Origin: G965276675 sp965276675
GTDB lineage: Bacteria > Acidobacteriota > Terriglobia > Terriglobales > Acidobacteriaceae
Direction: 5' to 3'
DNA: 64,000 nt
Assembly: GCA_965276675.1 (NCBI GenBank)
Contig: OZ255624.1
Location: 3,844,001-3,908,000 of the forward strand
The notes under the pieces are model-generated. The model worked only from the letters and a program-made list of their open reading frames with translations, had not been told where the DNA came from and did no database searches. A program made the position numbers and the translations under genes. This document shows positions 35,660-43,898 of the stretch, piece after piece. Numbering within the stretch: the first letter of the stretch is position 1; each line of letters starts with the position of its first letter.

Positions 35660-36040
35660 TTACCCTCCTATCTCGACGGTCAACTTGGCGGCGAGCTCAT
35701 GCTTTGCCTTGCCGATGTCATCGAGGAGTTTGTCGAACGTTTCAGGTGCCATCTTTTGTCCCGCTGCGAGTGGGCGGAGAACATTCACGAGAAGCAGACG
35801 AACGCCGAGAATCTCCGCGACTTCTGGCCTGGCCTGCGTGGTGTGCCCGCCCGCAGCGCGGCGCAGTTCGGCCAAGATGAGACTCCGTATCAGCTCTCCC
35901 GGCGTCGTGGCGAGGCTTCTGCAATGTTTTTCGAGAGCCTCGACTTCTGCAGAATTGAGTTTTGTTCCGGCGGTCTTGAGTCGGAACGTCGCCCGTTTCG
36001 CTGCTCGTCGGGCGATCTGCTCTTCGGACAGTAGCGGCAT
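35660..36040 (-). CDS. Small relaxosome accessory protein (MobC/TrwA-like)
   Basis: A 126-residue basic protein starting MPLLSEEQIARRAAKRATFRLKT with a helix rich in Lys/Arg, then LNSAEVEALEKHCRSLATTPGELIRSLILAEL, which suits a ribbon-helix-helix or MobC fold. Such proteins bind oriT, help the relaxase open DNA and repress their own operon. It is the first gene of the trwA-trwB-trwC-like operon. The inverted repeats just upstream (36058-36235) are its likely binding sites. Confidence 0.7.
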   Translation of the reverse strand: MPLLSEEQIARRAAKRATFRLKTAGTKLNSAEVEALEKHCRSLATTPGELIRSLILAELRRAAGGHTTQARPEVAEILGVRLLLVNVLRPLAAGQKMAPETFDKLLDDIGKAKHELAAKLTVEIGG

Positions 36041-36235
36041 CTTTGTCTCCGAAATCGAGAGCGCCCCGAGGCGCTCTGAACTCCATAACTCATTCGTTTT
36101 CTTCGTTCGCGTCAGAGCGCCGCACGGCGCTCCTGCACGACCCTACGAGGGATGAAGTGTCAACATCCTTCCGGTGCGCAGCACCGTTGTGGCCTTGCCA
36201 CAGATTTAGGCGCGGGATCATGCCTTCGATCCCGC
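36041..36235. other. Candidate oriT: cluster of five inverted repeats
   Basis: Five hairpins stand in a row: AGAGCGCC/GGCGCTCT at 36058-36077, nearly the same stem again at 36114-36133, CGGTGC/GCACCG at 36172-36186, TGTGGC/GCCACA at 36188-36202 and GCGGGATC/GATCCCGC at 36212-36235. The cluster lies directly upstream of the MobC-like, coupling-protein and relaxase operon, where oriT sits in R388-type systems. A nick site cannot be assigned by eye. It may also hold the operon promoter and operators. Confidence 0.6.
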
Positions 36236-36544
36236 CACAGCAGCTGTTGGTTGTGCCGGCGATTGCGTTCCGGTTGCGGGCTTCTTTGCAGACGGCTCCG
36301 CTGATTCTGGGGCAGGCGCTTTGCGTATGCGAAGCGTGGCAGCAACCTGTCGGGCTTCCGGTGTCTTCATGAACTCCTGGAAGTCGCGATCCTTCGCGAA
36401 GACATAGGTCAGCGCCTGTTCCACGACTTCATCGGCGCAGGCGTGGATGAACGCGGCGTATTGGTCGACCTGGGTTGCGGTTGTGTCGGAAAGCCGAATG
36501 GAAGCGCTGATCTGACGGGTTTGGACGACTTCAAGTAGGGGCAT
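36218..36544 (-). CDS. Small hypothetical protein, possibly ribbon-helix-helix
   Basis: A 108-residue protein. Residues 1-50 (MPLLEVVQTRQISASIRLSDTTATQVDQYAAF) have the strand-then-two-helices shape of ribbon-helix-helix DNA-binding proteins; the rest ends in a Pro/Ala/Glu-rich tail. It shares the opening MPLL with the MobC-like protein downstream. It lies between the primase-like gene and the oriT candidate, and its last codons run into the last hairpin. A role as an oriT-region repressor is inference. Confidence 0.6.
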   Translation of the reverse strand: MPLLEVVQTRQISASIRLSDTTATQVDQYAAFIHACADEVVEQALTYVFAKDRDFQEFMKTPEARQVAATLRIRKAPAPESAEPSAKKPATGTQSPAQPTAAVAGSKA

Positions 36545-36568
36545 CGTGGTTCTCCTTGGTTGGTGGAC

Positions 36569-37519
36569 TCAGGCGAGCTTTTGGCGCCCAATCATGTGCG
36601 CTGCGGTCTGAGCAATTTCCCGAGCACGAGCGGAGCAAAGTGCGGCGGGAAGCTCAGCCGAACGGCGAGCTTCAAGGCTGGTAATTAGGTCGTGAATGGA
36701 AGCACCGGCGAGCAATGCAAGACGGGCGGAAGCCATGTCCACGGTGCGCTGGGCATAGTAGAGAGGATTCGGCTTATCGGCGCGACGTTCAGCGAGTGCT
36801 TGGGTCAGCTGCGCCGCGTCTTTTCCGCTGGTCAACTCCGCTAGAACCCACGCCCAATCCTGTTCCGAATGCGTTTTCTTTCCCGTGGTCGTTGGCCGTG
36901 CGTTCCCGCGAAGCGGGAGCACGGGTTCTGGCGAGCCATAGGCAAGCCGGAATCCGTCTGGGCTCGCGGTGGAATCGGAAAGGTAAGCTACGGTGACAAG
37001 TCTGGCAGGCGCGTACTTGTTGTTGTGAAAGCCGGGCATTCGGATGACACGATTGCAGTCGGTGCAAGCAGCATCGCCGCCGAAGGCCAGGGCGAGTTGC
37101 TTGAGCACCTCTTCCTGCGTGGCAAAGGCAAAACCTGCGACACTCCAGATGACTTGATATTTGCCGGAAGATGTCGAGATGATGGCGTTCGGTTTAGGTA
37201 TGGCATCGGACGCCCGGAGCGTAGCGAGACGGGCGTCGCCATCATTGTCAATATCGATGTAGAGATGTCGGACTTCAGCGATGCACTCCTTGGTGCGTTT
37301 TCGGCTGCCGGAGCGAAGCGGATTGGCAGCGACGTAGACGTTCATGCCGCTCGCGTTCTCGTGGGCGAGCCACCTCATATAGGTGGGCGTCGTTACCTGT
37401 TCCAAGCGAACGATTCGCTGCACGATTCGTGTCGGCTCTGCCCGGCGTAGCAGAATCGCGATCGTCTCTCCGGGAGAGAAGCAACGGTTGAGGAATTCAG
37501 TAGCCATCGTCGTGTTCAT
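36569..37519 (-). CDS. RepB-like DNA primase domain protein
   Basis: A 316-residue protein resembling plasmid-borne RepB/DNA-primase-domain proteins: VRHLYIDIDNDGDARL carries the acidic metal site, followed by NAIISTSSGKYQVIWSV and CNRVIRMPGFHNNKYAPA, a pattern shared with archaeo-eukaryotic primases and phage primase-helicases. The C-terminal part is helical (SARLALLAGASIHDLI). It probably primes complementary-strand synthesis of the transferred strand. It is next to the SSB gene and transcribed in the same direction. Confidence 0.75.
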   Translation of the reverse strand: MNTTMATEFLNRCFSPGETIAILLRRAEPTRIVQRIVRLEQVTTPTYMRWLAHENASGMNVYVAANPLRSGSRKRTKECIAEVRHLYIDIDNDGDARLATLRASDAIPKPNAIISTSSGKYQVIWSVAGFAFATQEEVLKQLALAFGGDAACTDCNRVIRMPGFHNNKYAPARLVTVAYLSDSTASPDGFRLAYGSPEPVLPLRGNARPTTTGKKTHSEQDWAWVLAELTSGKDAAQLTQALAERRADKPNPLYYAQRTVDMASARLALLAGASIHDLITSLEARRSAELPAALCSARAREIAQTAAHMIGRQKLA

Positions 37520-37585
37520 TGCGGGTCCCTACAGAGCTGGAAGCCCGGCGTCAGCCGAGCTTCCGAGTTGATGGAGTAAAGCGGC

Positions 37586-37984
37586 TTATGCAGCCGGTTC
37601 CTCGTGAGCTTCGTCTGCCGCTTCGTGCTCCTCCGGGCTGGCCTTCTCGGCCCGGTCCAGCTTGAGAATCGAGTTCACCCGGATCTCCCAGATGGTCTTC
37701 TTCACGGCTGCCTTCTTGCCCACCTTTGCTGCCTCGTACTCCCGGCTACGCAGTTCGCCTTCAACCTGGAGGTGGGCACCCTTCTTCAGCGTGCCGGCGT
37801 ACTCCGCGAGCTTCTTGGCGAAGACCACGCAACGGTGCCATTCGGTGTGCGAGACGTACTGGCCGTCCTTTTTGTAGGAGCTCTTGGTCGCCAGTGAGAG
37901 AGTGGTGAAGCTGCGGTTGTCGTTGGAGCGAACTTCTGCGTCGTTGCCGAGGAAGCCGATGAGGGTGACTTTGTTCTGGTACAT
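37586..37984 (-). CDS. ssb: Single-stranded DNA-binding protein
   Basis: A 132-residue OB-fold protein: VTLIGFLGNDAEVRS at the start, FTTLSLATKSSYKK, SHTEWHRCVVFAKKLAEYA and LQVEGELRSREYE. The C-terminus is acidic but ends in HEEPAA and lacks the usual DDDIPF tip that recruits partners, which is common in mobile-element SSBs. It would coat the transferred single strand. It lies upstream of the primase-like gene on the same strand. Confidence 0.92.
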   Translation of the reverse strand: MYQNKVTLIGFLGNDAEVRSNDNRSFTTLSLATKSSYKKDGQYVSHTEWHRCVVFAKKLAEYAGTLKKGAHLQVEGELRSREYEAAKVGKKAAVKKTIWEIRVNSILKLDRAEKASPEEHEAADEAHEEPAA

Positions 37985-38514
37985 GATGGTGATCTCCGTT
38001 TCGTTGCAATTTCCCGTATCCTGCTCGGGTCACCCTTCACGAAGTGAGCGAGTGGGCCCGGCTCCCAAGTGCCAAGGAGTGCTTTCTTGGTGGGGCCCGG
38101 TAGAAGTTTGAGTGGCGTTCTCTGCCACAGCTTTCAAACTTGTTCTGGGAGGAACCGAGACCCCGAAGGGGCGCTGCAAGCGAAGCAGAACGACGCCGTG
38201 CCGCGGGGCGCCGGTTTGGCCCCGAAGCAGTGACCGAGTAGAGGACGGGATACGAGGCGGAAGAAACCCACTGGACCGTGTCACCCCATTGCTTCTCGGC
38301 TGCAGAAAGTCGCCCAAATCGCAGCTCACCGGTACTGGCAAAGGCTCCGCAAAAGGACGGCTTCACGCCACCTCCGTTGTGCTCTTCGCGCCTCGCTGCT
38401 GGCGCGCTGAAGATGCTCAGAGACAGGAGGGGCTGTGCAGCCGGATTGGCGGCATGTGTGGGCATCGTATAGACCTCGTGATCGGGTTCGGTTCTCTGGC
38501 TGGTGAGCCGGGCT
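37985..38514. other. Non-coding interval between virB11 and ssb
   Basis: This stretch of 530 bases has no supported gene. It includes a hairpin at 38104-38141 (AAGTTTGA/TCAAACTT, extended inward by TGGC/GCCA) and repeated GGGCCCGG motifs around 38056-38100. It may hold the promoter of the ssb-primase-mob block, or a regulatory RNA. A second oriT-like role cannot be excluded. Confidence 0.4.
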
Positions 38515-39483
38515 TCAGCCTGGTGGAGCGCGGTAGGCTTCCTCGGTTAGGAAGCGTTGGTCTGCATGGTCGTAGCCGCTCACCGTAATCAACTCACGGA
38601 CACGACGCTGGCCTGTATGGTCGCGTTCGCAATGCAACACGAAGTCGATGGCCTCTGCGGTCTCCGATCGCATGAATTCATGATTGAGGTTCGGCCTGGC
38701 GCTCAGCGCGAGATTGGACAGACGATTTAGGGCGTCCCAAGCGGACTTTGCGTGGATGGTGGACAGCGTTCCACCATGCCCCGTGTTCATCGCCTGCAGC
38801 AGGTCATACCCGCACTCATTGCGAATTTCACCCATAATGATCCGGTCCGGACGGTGACGAAGAGCAGCAGCCACCAACTCGCTCGGTGTAATCGCAACCT
38901 GCCCCGGAATCTCCTCGACCGCCTCCCAGCGGACGGCATTCGGATGCGAGACCTTGAGTTCTGCCGGCTGCTCGATGATCACGAGGCGTTCATGGGCCGG
39001 AATATGGTCAAGGAAAGCCTTCATCAAGGTCGTCTTCCCTGAGCCAGTTCCGCCCGAGATCAGTCCGTTCTTCTTCTGGAGCATGAGCGCGATGATCGTG
39101 TCGCGAACCTCGCTTGGTAGGCTACCCGATTGGATCAGCTCATCGGAGGTAAACCAACGATTGAATTTCCGGATGGTGAGTGTCGGGCCATTGATGGACG
39201 ACGGAGCGCCGACTACCGCGACGCGCGAGCCGTCAGGCAAGCGCGTATTGAGGATAGGATTCTGGGTCGTCAGGTCCTGGCCCAGGATGCGGGCGACACG
39301 CTCAATAGCCGCTGTAAGCCGCTCATTGGTGTAAGGCGTGGACAACGGAATATGCTGCACGACGCCACCGCGATCCGCGTACACGCCGGTCGCGCCGTTA
39401 ATCATCAAGTCGGAGATTGACGGGTCGAGCAAGAGCCCGCGCAGTTCTTCGGGGAAGAATGGAAGAATCAACTGGAAGCTCAT
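38515..39483 (-). CDS. virB11: VirB11/CpaF-type secretion ATPase
   Basis: A 322-residue traffic ATPase. It has an N-terminal domain (DLMINGATGVYADRGG), Walker A GGTGSGKTT (144-152), the Asp box around ERLVIIEQPAEL, and the His box GHGGTLSTIHA. It powers pilus assembly and substrate transfer at the cytoplasmic face of the channel. Its start overlaps the end of virB8 by four bases. It is the last gene of the VirB operon in this order. Confidence 0.92.
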   Translation of the reverse strand: MSFQLILPFFPEELRGLLLDPSISDLMINGATGVYADRGGVVQHIPLSTPYTNERLTAAIERVARILGQDLTTQNPILNTRLPDGSRVAVVGAPSSINGPTLTIRKFNRWFTSDELIQSGSLPSEVRDTIIALMLQKKNGLISGGTGSGKTTLMKAFLDHIPAHERLVIIEQPAELKVSHPNAVRWEAVEEIPGQVAITPSELVAAALRHRPDRIIMGEIRNECGYDLLQAMNTGHGGTLSTIHAKSAWDALNRLSNLALSARPNLNHEFMRSETAEAIDFVLHCERDHTGQRRVRELITVSGYDHADQRFLTEEAYRAPPG

Positions 39484-40286
39484 CGCGCACCCCGAAATGA
39501 TGGCGACGCAGTAAGGCCTAAACTTTGCGACGGAGTGCCGGGCCCGATCTGGTCCACGGAAACACGATTTTCATGGAATTCTGTGATCGTGAGTCCGAGC
39601 GGGTTGATCGTCTCGAATTGCGGGAAGATGCGTGCCTGATCACTGACCTGCTTCGGATTCAGGTAGTAGGTCACAGATAGCAGCCAATGCTCCGCCCTGG
39701 GCTCGCGCGAGTTCTGGGTTGAATAACGCCTGTCCAGAGCAATCAGGGCGGTTCCACGGGCCATCGCGGCCCCCTGCAGCGTCTCCTGAGACATGGACGT
39801 GATGGTGACGTTCTTGACCTCATCGTCGCTCTGCTCGATCTGACCTCCGGCAACCTGCGAGACGAGGTGATTCGTGTTGTCGTCGAGCATTAATTTCGAG
39901 GCGAGCGGCTGGGATATGAAATAGTAGTTCAACGGATACTTCTTGCCGATGGTCTCGCGATTGACGGTGTAGCGGTAGTTGGCCCAGTCGGTCAGGTAGG
40001 TGCGGATTTCGCCCTCACGTGGGCTGTAGTTCAGGTCCGTGTACTGGATCGCCTGCGCGCGGCCCATCTCGTCGATGCGGATGTAGCGATTGGCAACCGG
40101 ACGGTGCGCCAAAGAGTAGTTCATCCACAGCGAACCGAACAAGATGGCCGTGCCGCAACCGATCACGAAGCGGTAGGCCTTCCGCTCAGCATAGTGGGAT
40201 GAATAGACCTCGTTGCCGATCTGATCTGTAAGCAGCGACTGCTTCGAAGTTAGCGCCTGCTCAATGTGTGCTGTGTGAGTGGACAT
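39480..40286 (-). CDS. virB8: VirB8/TrbF-like inner-membrane scaffold
   Basis: A 268-residue protein with a short cytoplasmic N-terminus, one transmembrane helix (about 40-60, FVIGCGTAILFGSLW) and a periplasmic NTF2-like domain containing AIQYTDLNYSPREGEIRTYL and HWLLSVTYYLNP. VirB8 proteins nucleate the core channel. It overlaps the small membrane gene before it by 26 bases and virB11 by four. Confidence 0.85.
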   Translation of the reverse strand: MSTHTAHIEQALTSKQSLLTDQIGNEVYSSHYAERKAYRFVIGCGTAILFGSLWMNYSLAHRPVANRYIRIDEMGRAQAIQYTDLNYSPREGEIRTYLTDWANYRYTVNRETIGKKYPLNYYFISQPLASKLMLDDNTNHLVSQVAGGQIEQSDDEVKNVTITSMSQETLQGAAMARGTALIALDRRYSTQNSREPRAEHWLLSVTYYLNPKQVSDQARIFPQFETINPLGLTITEFHENRVSVDQIGPGTPSQSLGLTASPSFRGAR

Positions 40287-40449
40287 GGGGATCGCTGCTC
40301 CTTTCCTTCACTGCATTCAGGACGACGACGGCGTAGACCACACCCGCCGCGAGACACCCAAGCAGGAGAACGATTAGCAACGATTTGAACCACCCAGGCC
40401 AACGAAGCTGGCCATCTGGGAGAACAGCGAGCCAAAACCATGTCTTCAT
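40261..40449 (-). CDS. Small inner-membrane protein in the VirB operon
   Basis: Sixty-two residues with one strong transmembrane helix (SLLIVLLLGCLAAGVVYAVVV). The sequence LLGC inside it resembles a lipobox, but its mid-helix position makes it doubtful. ATG at 40449 is coupled to the VirB6 stop (TGATG) with GGAGG upstream. The C-terminus is His-rich. It could stand in for VirB7, which I do not otherwise see, but that is speculative. Confidence 0.55.
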   Translation of the reverse strand: MKTWFWLAVLPDGQLRWPGWFKSLLIVLLLGCLAAGVVYAVVVLNAVKERSSDPHVHSHSTH

Positions 40450-41324
40450 CAAGCACCTCCCGCTGCGCTTTTTGCCAGTAATACTGCTCCGCCACCCACC
40501 GCACTAGGTGCGGCAGACACCAAACCAGCCGCGCCTCCGAAGATAGCCTGCGTCATGCTCGGAATGAAGAGCATGTTCACGATGAACGCAATGAAAACCA
40601 TCAGGCAAGGGACTAGATTTGCTAACCACATTTCCATCGAATAGTTGCCGTTGAAAGTCTGCTGTAGAAAGCCGTTCAGAAAGCCAGCCCAGACGTAAAT
40701 GAAGGCGGCAGCGACGGCGCGAATCATGGCGAAGCCGATCAGCACATCGAGAAAGTGAAAGAACTTGGCCTTGAAGTTCCGGGTCATCAGCAGCGGGATG
40801 AAGATCGGTCCGAAGAGCGCAGTGACGCCGTAGAGGATGAACGCGCTGCAGTTGATGACGAAGAGGATCGCAGACGCGAGCCCAAGCAGGATCTGGACGA
40901 GCACGTAGCAGAGTATCTGAACCGGAGCGGTTAGGGACGGCATGGCCGTGCCATCGCCCGCTGTCTTGAGCAGCTGGAGCAGTTGGTCAAGCGAGTGTTG
41001 ATCGAAGGCTGCGACCATAGCTTGCGCGATGTAGGAGAAGAAATGATTGATCCCGAAGCTCGCGCCTGGGAACGGATTGACCCAGTAGTTCTCGAGCAGG
41101 CAGCAAACGATCAGCCGAAGAAGGAAATTGGTCAAATCGCCTGCCCGAACTGGCTGCGCGTGGAAGCGGAGGGTCATGCCGCTCGTGTTCCAGTTAATGA
41201 CCATGCTGATGAGCGAGAAGAGCGCGATGGCGCTGAGTTCCGTAAGTCCCAGCTGCGTCAGTGCGCCGCCGTTCTGGGTCGTCAGGTTGGTCAGATTGTT
41301 GGTGAACTGATAGAGCCAATCCAT
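40449..41324 (-). CDS. virB6: VirB6/TrbL-like polytopic membrane protein
   Basis: A 291-residue protein with at least five hydrophobic helices, including LTELSAIALFSLISMVI, APVQILCYVLVQILLGLASAIL and WLANLVPCLMVFIAFIVNMLF. A central polar loop lies around residue 110-130. VirB6 forms part of the inner-membrane channel. It lies between two small membrane-associated genes in the operon. Confidence 0.82.
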   Translation of the reverse strand: MDWLYQFTNNLTNLTTQNGGALTQLGLTELSAIALFSLISMVINWNTSGMTLRFHAQPVRAGDLTNFLLRLIVCCLLENYWVNPFPGASFGINHFFSYIAQAMVAAFDQHSLDQLLQLLKTAGDGTAMPSLTAPVQILCYVLVQILLGLASAILFVINCSAFILYGVTALFGPIFIPLLMTRNFKAKFFHFLDVLIGFAMIRAVAAAFIYVWAGFLNGFLQQTFNGNYSMEMWLANLVPCLMVFIAFIVNMLFIPSMTQAIFGGAAGLVSAAPSAVGGGAVLLAKSAAGGA

Positions 41325-41344
41325 CGCAGTCTCTCTTCTTCGGT

Positions 41345-41593
41345 TCAGGGGATGTATGTCCGCCAGGTCTTGCCCTCGTTGCCCGCTGCGGAGTTGTGGT
41401 TTTTCTTGTTTTCCTCGACCCGCTTGCGGAAAGCCTCATCCTCTTGCCTGCGGCGTTCAGCTTCACGCTGTTGCTGTTCAAGGATGGTCGCAGCTCTTGC
41501 AGCCTCATGCTTTTGGTAAAGGACGGCGCTGGCGATCGTCGCCAGCACCGCAAGGATGGCAATCAGCAGCTTCGTCTTGAGGAGTTTCAGCAT
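41345..41593 (-). CDS. Small VirB5-linked protein with shared C-terminal motif
   Basis: An 82-residue protein with an N-terminal membrane or signal helix (LLIAILAVLATIASAVLY), then a charged coiled coil (EQQQREAERRRQEDEAF). It ends in GNEGKTWRTYIP. The VirB5-like protein encoded directly upstream ends in ANESNTWQTYLP, so both finish with the same tail pattern. No family name is recognised. It may be an export-linked pilus accessory protein. Confidence 0.6.
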   Translation of the reverse strand: MLKLLKTKLLIAILAVLATIASAVLYQKHEAARAATILEQQQREAERRRQEDEAFRKRVEENKKNHNSAAGNEGKTWRTYIP

Positions 41594-41603
41594 TGCTTCT
41601 CCA

Positions 41604-42389
41604 TCACGGCAGGTAGGTCTGCCAGGTGTTGCTCTCGTTGGCAGCGTTCACGTTGTTGGTTTGGCGCTGGGACTGCACAAACGCTGCCGTGTTGAGATCG
41701 ACGACAGCAGCGTTTCTCTGCTGCATATTGGCGACTGTCATTTGCGAGGCAAGGCAGGACTGGAGCACGCCTTGCGACTGCTCCTCTGCGATTTGTTGGG
41801 CTGCCGCCGCGTTGAGAAGGTTGAGCTGCTGCACTTCGCTGTTCGTTGAATCACTGGAATCAAGTTGTTCGGCTGCGAGCGATGCGTTGGCCGAGGCGTT
41901 TTGGTTTCGGGTAGACCTGTACTGGCCGATGGCGGTCAAGCAATCGGGGGAGATGCCGTCCGAGGTTTCGATCATGGCGAGTGCCGCACGCTGAGTACCG
42001 CCCGCCGGTTGGCTTTGAAGGTAAGTAGAGGTACCAGCCGACATAGGCAAGGTAGCCGCTTTCCAGCCGCTTACAGATGCCGACGGCGAGTTGGAGGTAA
42101 GTGCCACCCTGAGGCCCGCCGTCTCCCCGAACATGCTTGCGATGTTCAGGTTTTCGAAGCGACCTACCGCAACCTGCCACTGCTGCTTGACGGAGAAGTG
42201 CGTGATGTTGTTCTTCAGCATGTTGTACTGCGTCTGGATTGTGGTCAGCTGCGAGACAAGACTGGCGTAGCTGGTCGGGTCGAAGACGATGTCACCGATC
42301 CCGAAGAGCGCAAAGCTGGGCGTTGCGGTGAGCAGCAAAAGGCTGCCTCCGATAAGCCACTTGCGCCGTTTTGTGAGGTCTATCTGCAT
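41604..42389 (-). CDS. virB5: VirB5/TrbJ-like pilus-tip or assembly protein
   Basis: About 261 residues with a cleavable signal (KWLIGGSLLLLTATPSFA) and the start FGIGDIVFDPTSYASLVSQLTTIQTQYNML, which is typical of TrbJ/VirB5. The rest is helical with Gln/Asn/Ala-rich segments and ends in NESNTWQTYLP. ATG at 42389 has GGAG seven bases upstream. Family members are secreted minor pilus components needed for cell contact. Confidence 0.8.
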   Translation of the reverse strand: MQIDLTKRRKWLIGGSLLLLTATPSFALFGIGDIVFDPTSYASLVSQLTTIQTQYNMLKNNITHFSVKQQWQVAVGRFENLNIASMFGETAGLRVALTSNSPSASVSGWKAATLPMSAGTSTYLQSQPAGGTQRAALAMIETSDGISPDCLTAIGQYRSTRNQNASANASLAAEQLDSSDSTNSEVQQLNLLNAAAAQQIAEEQSQGVLQSCLASQMTVANMQQRNAAVVDLNTAAFVQSQRQTNNVNAANESNTWQTYLP

Positions 42390-42411
42390 AGAGAAGCTCC
42401 AATCTGAATTT

Positions 42412-42615
42412 TCAGAGGCACTGGGGACACGTCGGATCAGGCCAGCCCGAAGGAAATGGATTGAATACGCTGATAAGGTGGCCGACGAATTCGAGAGAGG
42501 CATCGCCAGCCCGCGCGAGAGCCGAGAACCCGCCAGACATGCCGGTCATGGTGAGTACCACCACAGTCACGCTGACGAGAATCCAAGACCTGCGGGAGTT
42601 GATGCCGGAATGCAT
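42412..42615 (-). CDS. Small secreted or membrane protein
   Basis: Sixty-seven residues with an N-terminal hydrophobic segment (WILVSVTVVVLTMTGMSGGFSALA), then GHLISVFNPFP and a CPQC pair near the end. AAAGGAGG just before the ATG at 42615 supports expression. It sits between virB10 and virB5, where entry-exclusion or TrbK-like lipoproteins often occur, though it has no lipobox. Confidence 0.6.
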   Translation of the reverse strand: MHSGINSRRSWILVSVTVVVLTMTGMSGGFSALARAGDASLEFVGHLISVFNPFPSGWPDPTCPQCL

Positions 42616-42630
42616 GGGTCCTCCTTTCTA

Positions 42631-43896
42631 CTAAAGGGTGGGATCGACGCGATGGTCCGCGTATGAAGGGATGAGGATGTCCCGCCCGATATACACCCGT
42701 GCGCGGGAGCCCTCTTTGAGCGTGATGACTGGTAAGCGGTTCAGGAAATGGTTCAGGACCTGTTCCCCCTCCGCGGCAGTCTGCTCCGAGATTCCATTGC
42801 GAATCTGCGTCGAGGGTGTGAAGACGCTGCCGTTGTTGCCAATCTGTGCGAGGCCGCCTAGCCCACCAATGGCTGCCGCGGCTCCGAAAGCCATCAGGTA
42901 GCCGTGGTCAACCTTCGTAGCCAGTCCAGTGGTTCCGATCTGGTCGAGTCCGATGTACTTGTCAAAGTCGAGCGAGAATCCATCCGGGCAGACCGCGCGG
43001 TGGAAGGTCACAAAGATCTTGCGCTGCTGCGCGTTTCCGACACTCTGAACCGCGCCGATTAGACGCGTGCCTTGCGGCATCAGAAGCTGCTGGTGATCGT
43101 GCGAGTAGTAGTCAGTCGTAAGCATTACGAGAATGGGCCCGCTCAAACCGCCGTCGATGTGATTGGTGACGACACCTTCCAGAATTGTGCCTTCGAACAC
43201 GCGATACAGATGCCCCAGGTACTGATCGAATTCATAGGCGGACATAGGAGCGGTTTTGCCACTGTCTGTCGGCTGAAGCGTCGAGGAAGGTCGTACTTCA
43301 GTAGTTGCCGTGCTGTCCCTCGCTCCTGCAGACTCGCCGACTATGACTGGGTCCTTGCCTAAGCTTGTGGCATTCACCTCGTGAGAGAAGTCGATCGCAA
43401 CGGTGTCGCTGTTCAGCGCGTCCTGCCGTTGCTTCTCCTTAGCGAGGGCTCTCTGCTTGGCCTGAGCCTGCGCTTCGGAGGCGCCGGAAGTCTTCTGTGG
43501 CGAGTTCGGGCTGTCGCCGTAGATCGCGGAACGCTGGGCAGGCGTCATCGGCGGCGTATTCGGAGATTCCGGGCCGGGCACGCTCTCTGCCTGCTGGAGT
43601 TGCTGCATCGCCGCGGCAAGCTCCTGCTGTCGCTGGCGCTCCTCGAAGTCCCGGCGGGCCTGCATCTGCTGCTCCGTCTCAAAGCTCTTCACCTGTTGGG
43701 CATTGGGCGCGGCTGGCCGCATGGTCAGAGCGGACTGGGGCACCGCCTTCCTGTTGCCGCTCAGCAGACTCGAGATATTCGCCAGTCCGATCATAGCCAC
43801 AATCACAACGAGAGCTATGACCACCGGCATGCCCTTGCGGAGCGGGGGTTTTGCTTCCGGCTGTTCAGGAACAGTTGGCTGAATAGTGTCCGGCAT
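42631..43896 (-). CDS. virB10: VirB10/TrbI-like outer-membrane core protein
   Basis: A 421-residue protein with a cytoplasmic Pro-rich start, one transmembrane helix (VVIALVVIVAMIGLANISSLL), a Gln/Ala-rich periplasmic linker and a beta-barrel domain with GTILEGVVTNHIDGGLSGPILVML, LMPQGTRLIGAVQSV and GDVEGYL-like beta strands, ending in SRARVYIGRDILIP. VirB10 spans the envelope and gates the channel. It follows virB9 with two bases between them. Confidence 0.88.
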   Translation of the reverse strand: MPDTIQPTVPEQPEAKPPLRKGMPVVIALVVIVAMIGLANISSLLSGNRKAVPQSALTMRPAAPNAQQVKSFETEQQMQARRDFEERQRQQELAAAMQQLQQAESVPGPESPNTPPMTPAQRSAIYGDSPNSPQKTSGASEAQAQAKQRALAKEKQRQDALNSDTVAIDFSHEVNATSLGKDPVIVGESAGARDSTATTEVRPSSTLQPTDSGKTAPMSAYEFDQYLGHLYRVFEGTILEGVVTNHIDGGLSGPILVMLTTDYYSHDHQQLLMPQGTRLIGAVQSVGNAQQRKIFVTFHRAVCPDGFSLDFDKYIGLDQIGTTGLATKVDHGYLMAFGAAAAIGGLGGLAQIGNNGSVFTPSTQIRNGISEQTAAEGEQVLNHFLNRLPVITLKEGSRARVYIGRDILIPSYADHRVDPTL

Positions 43897-43898
43897 GA

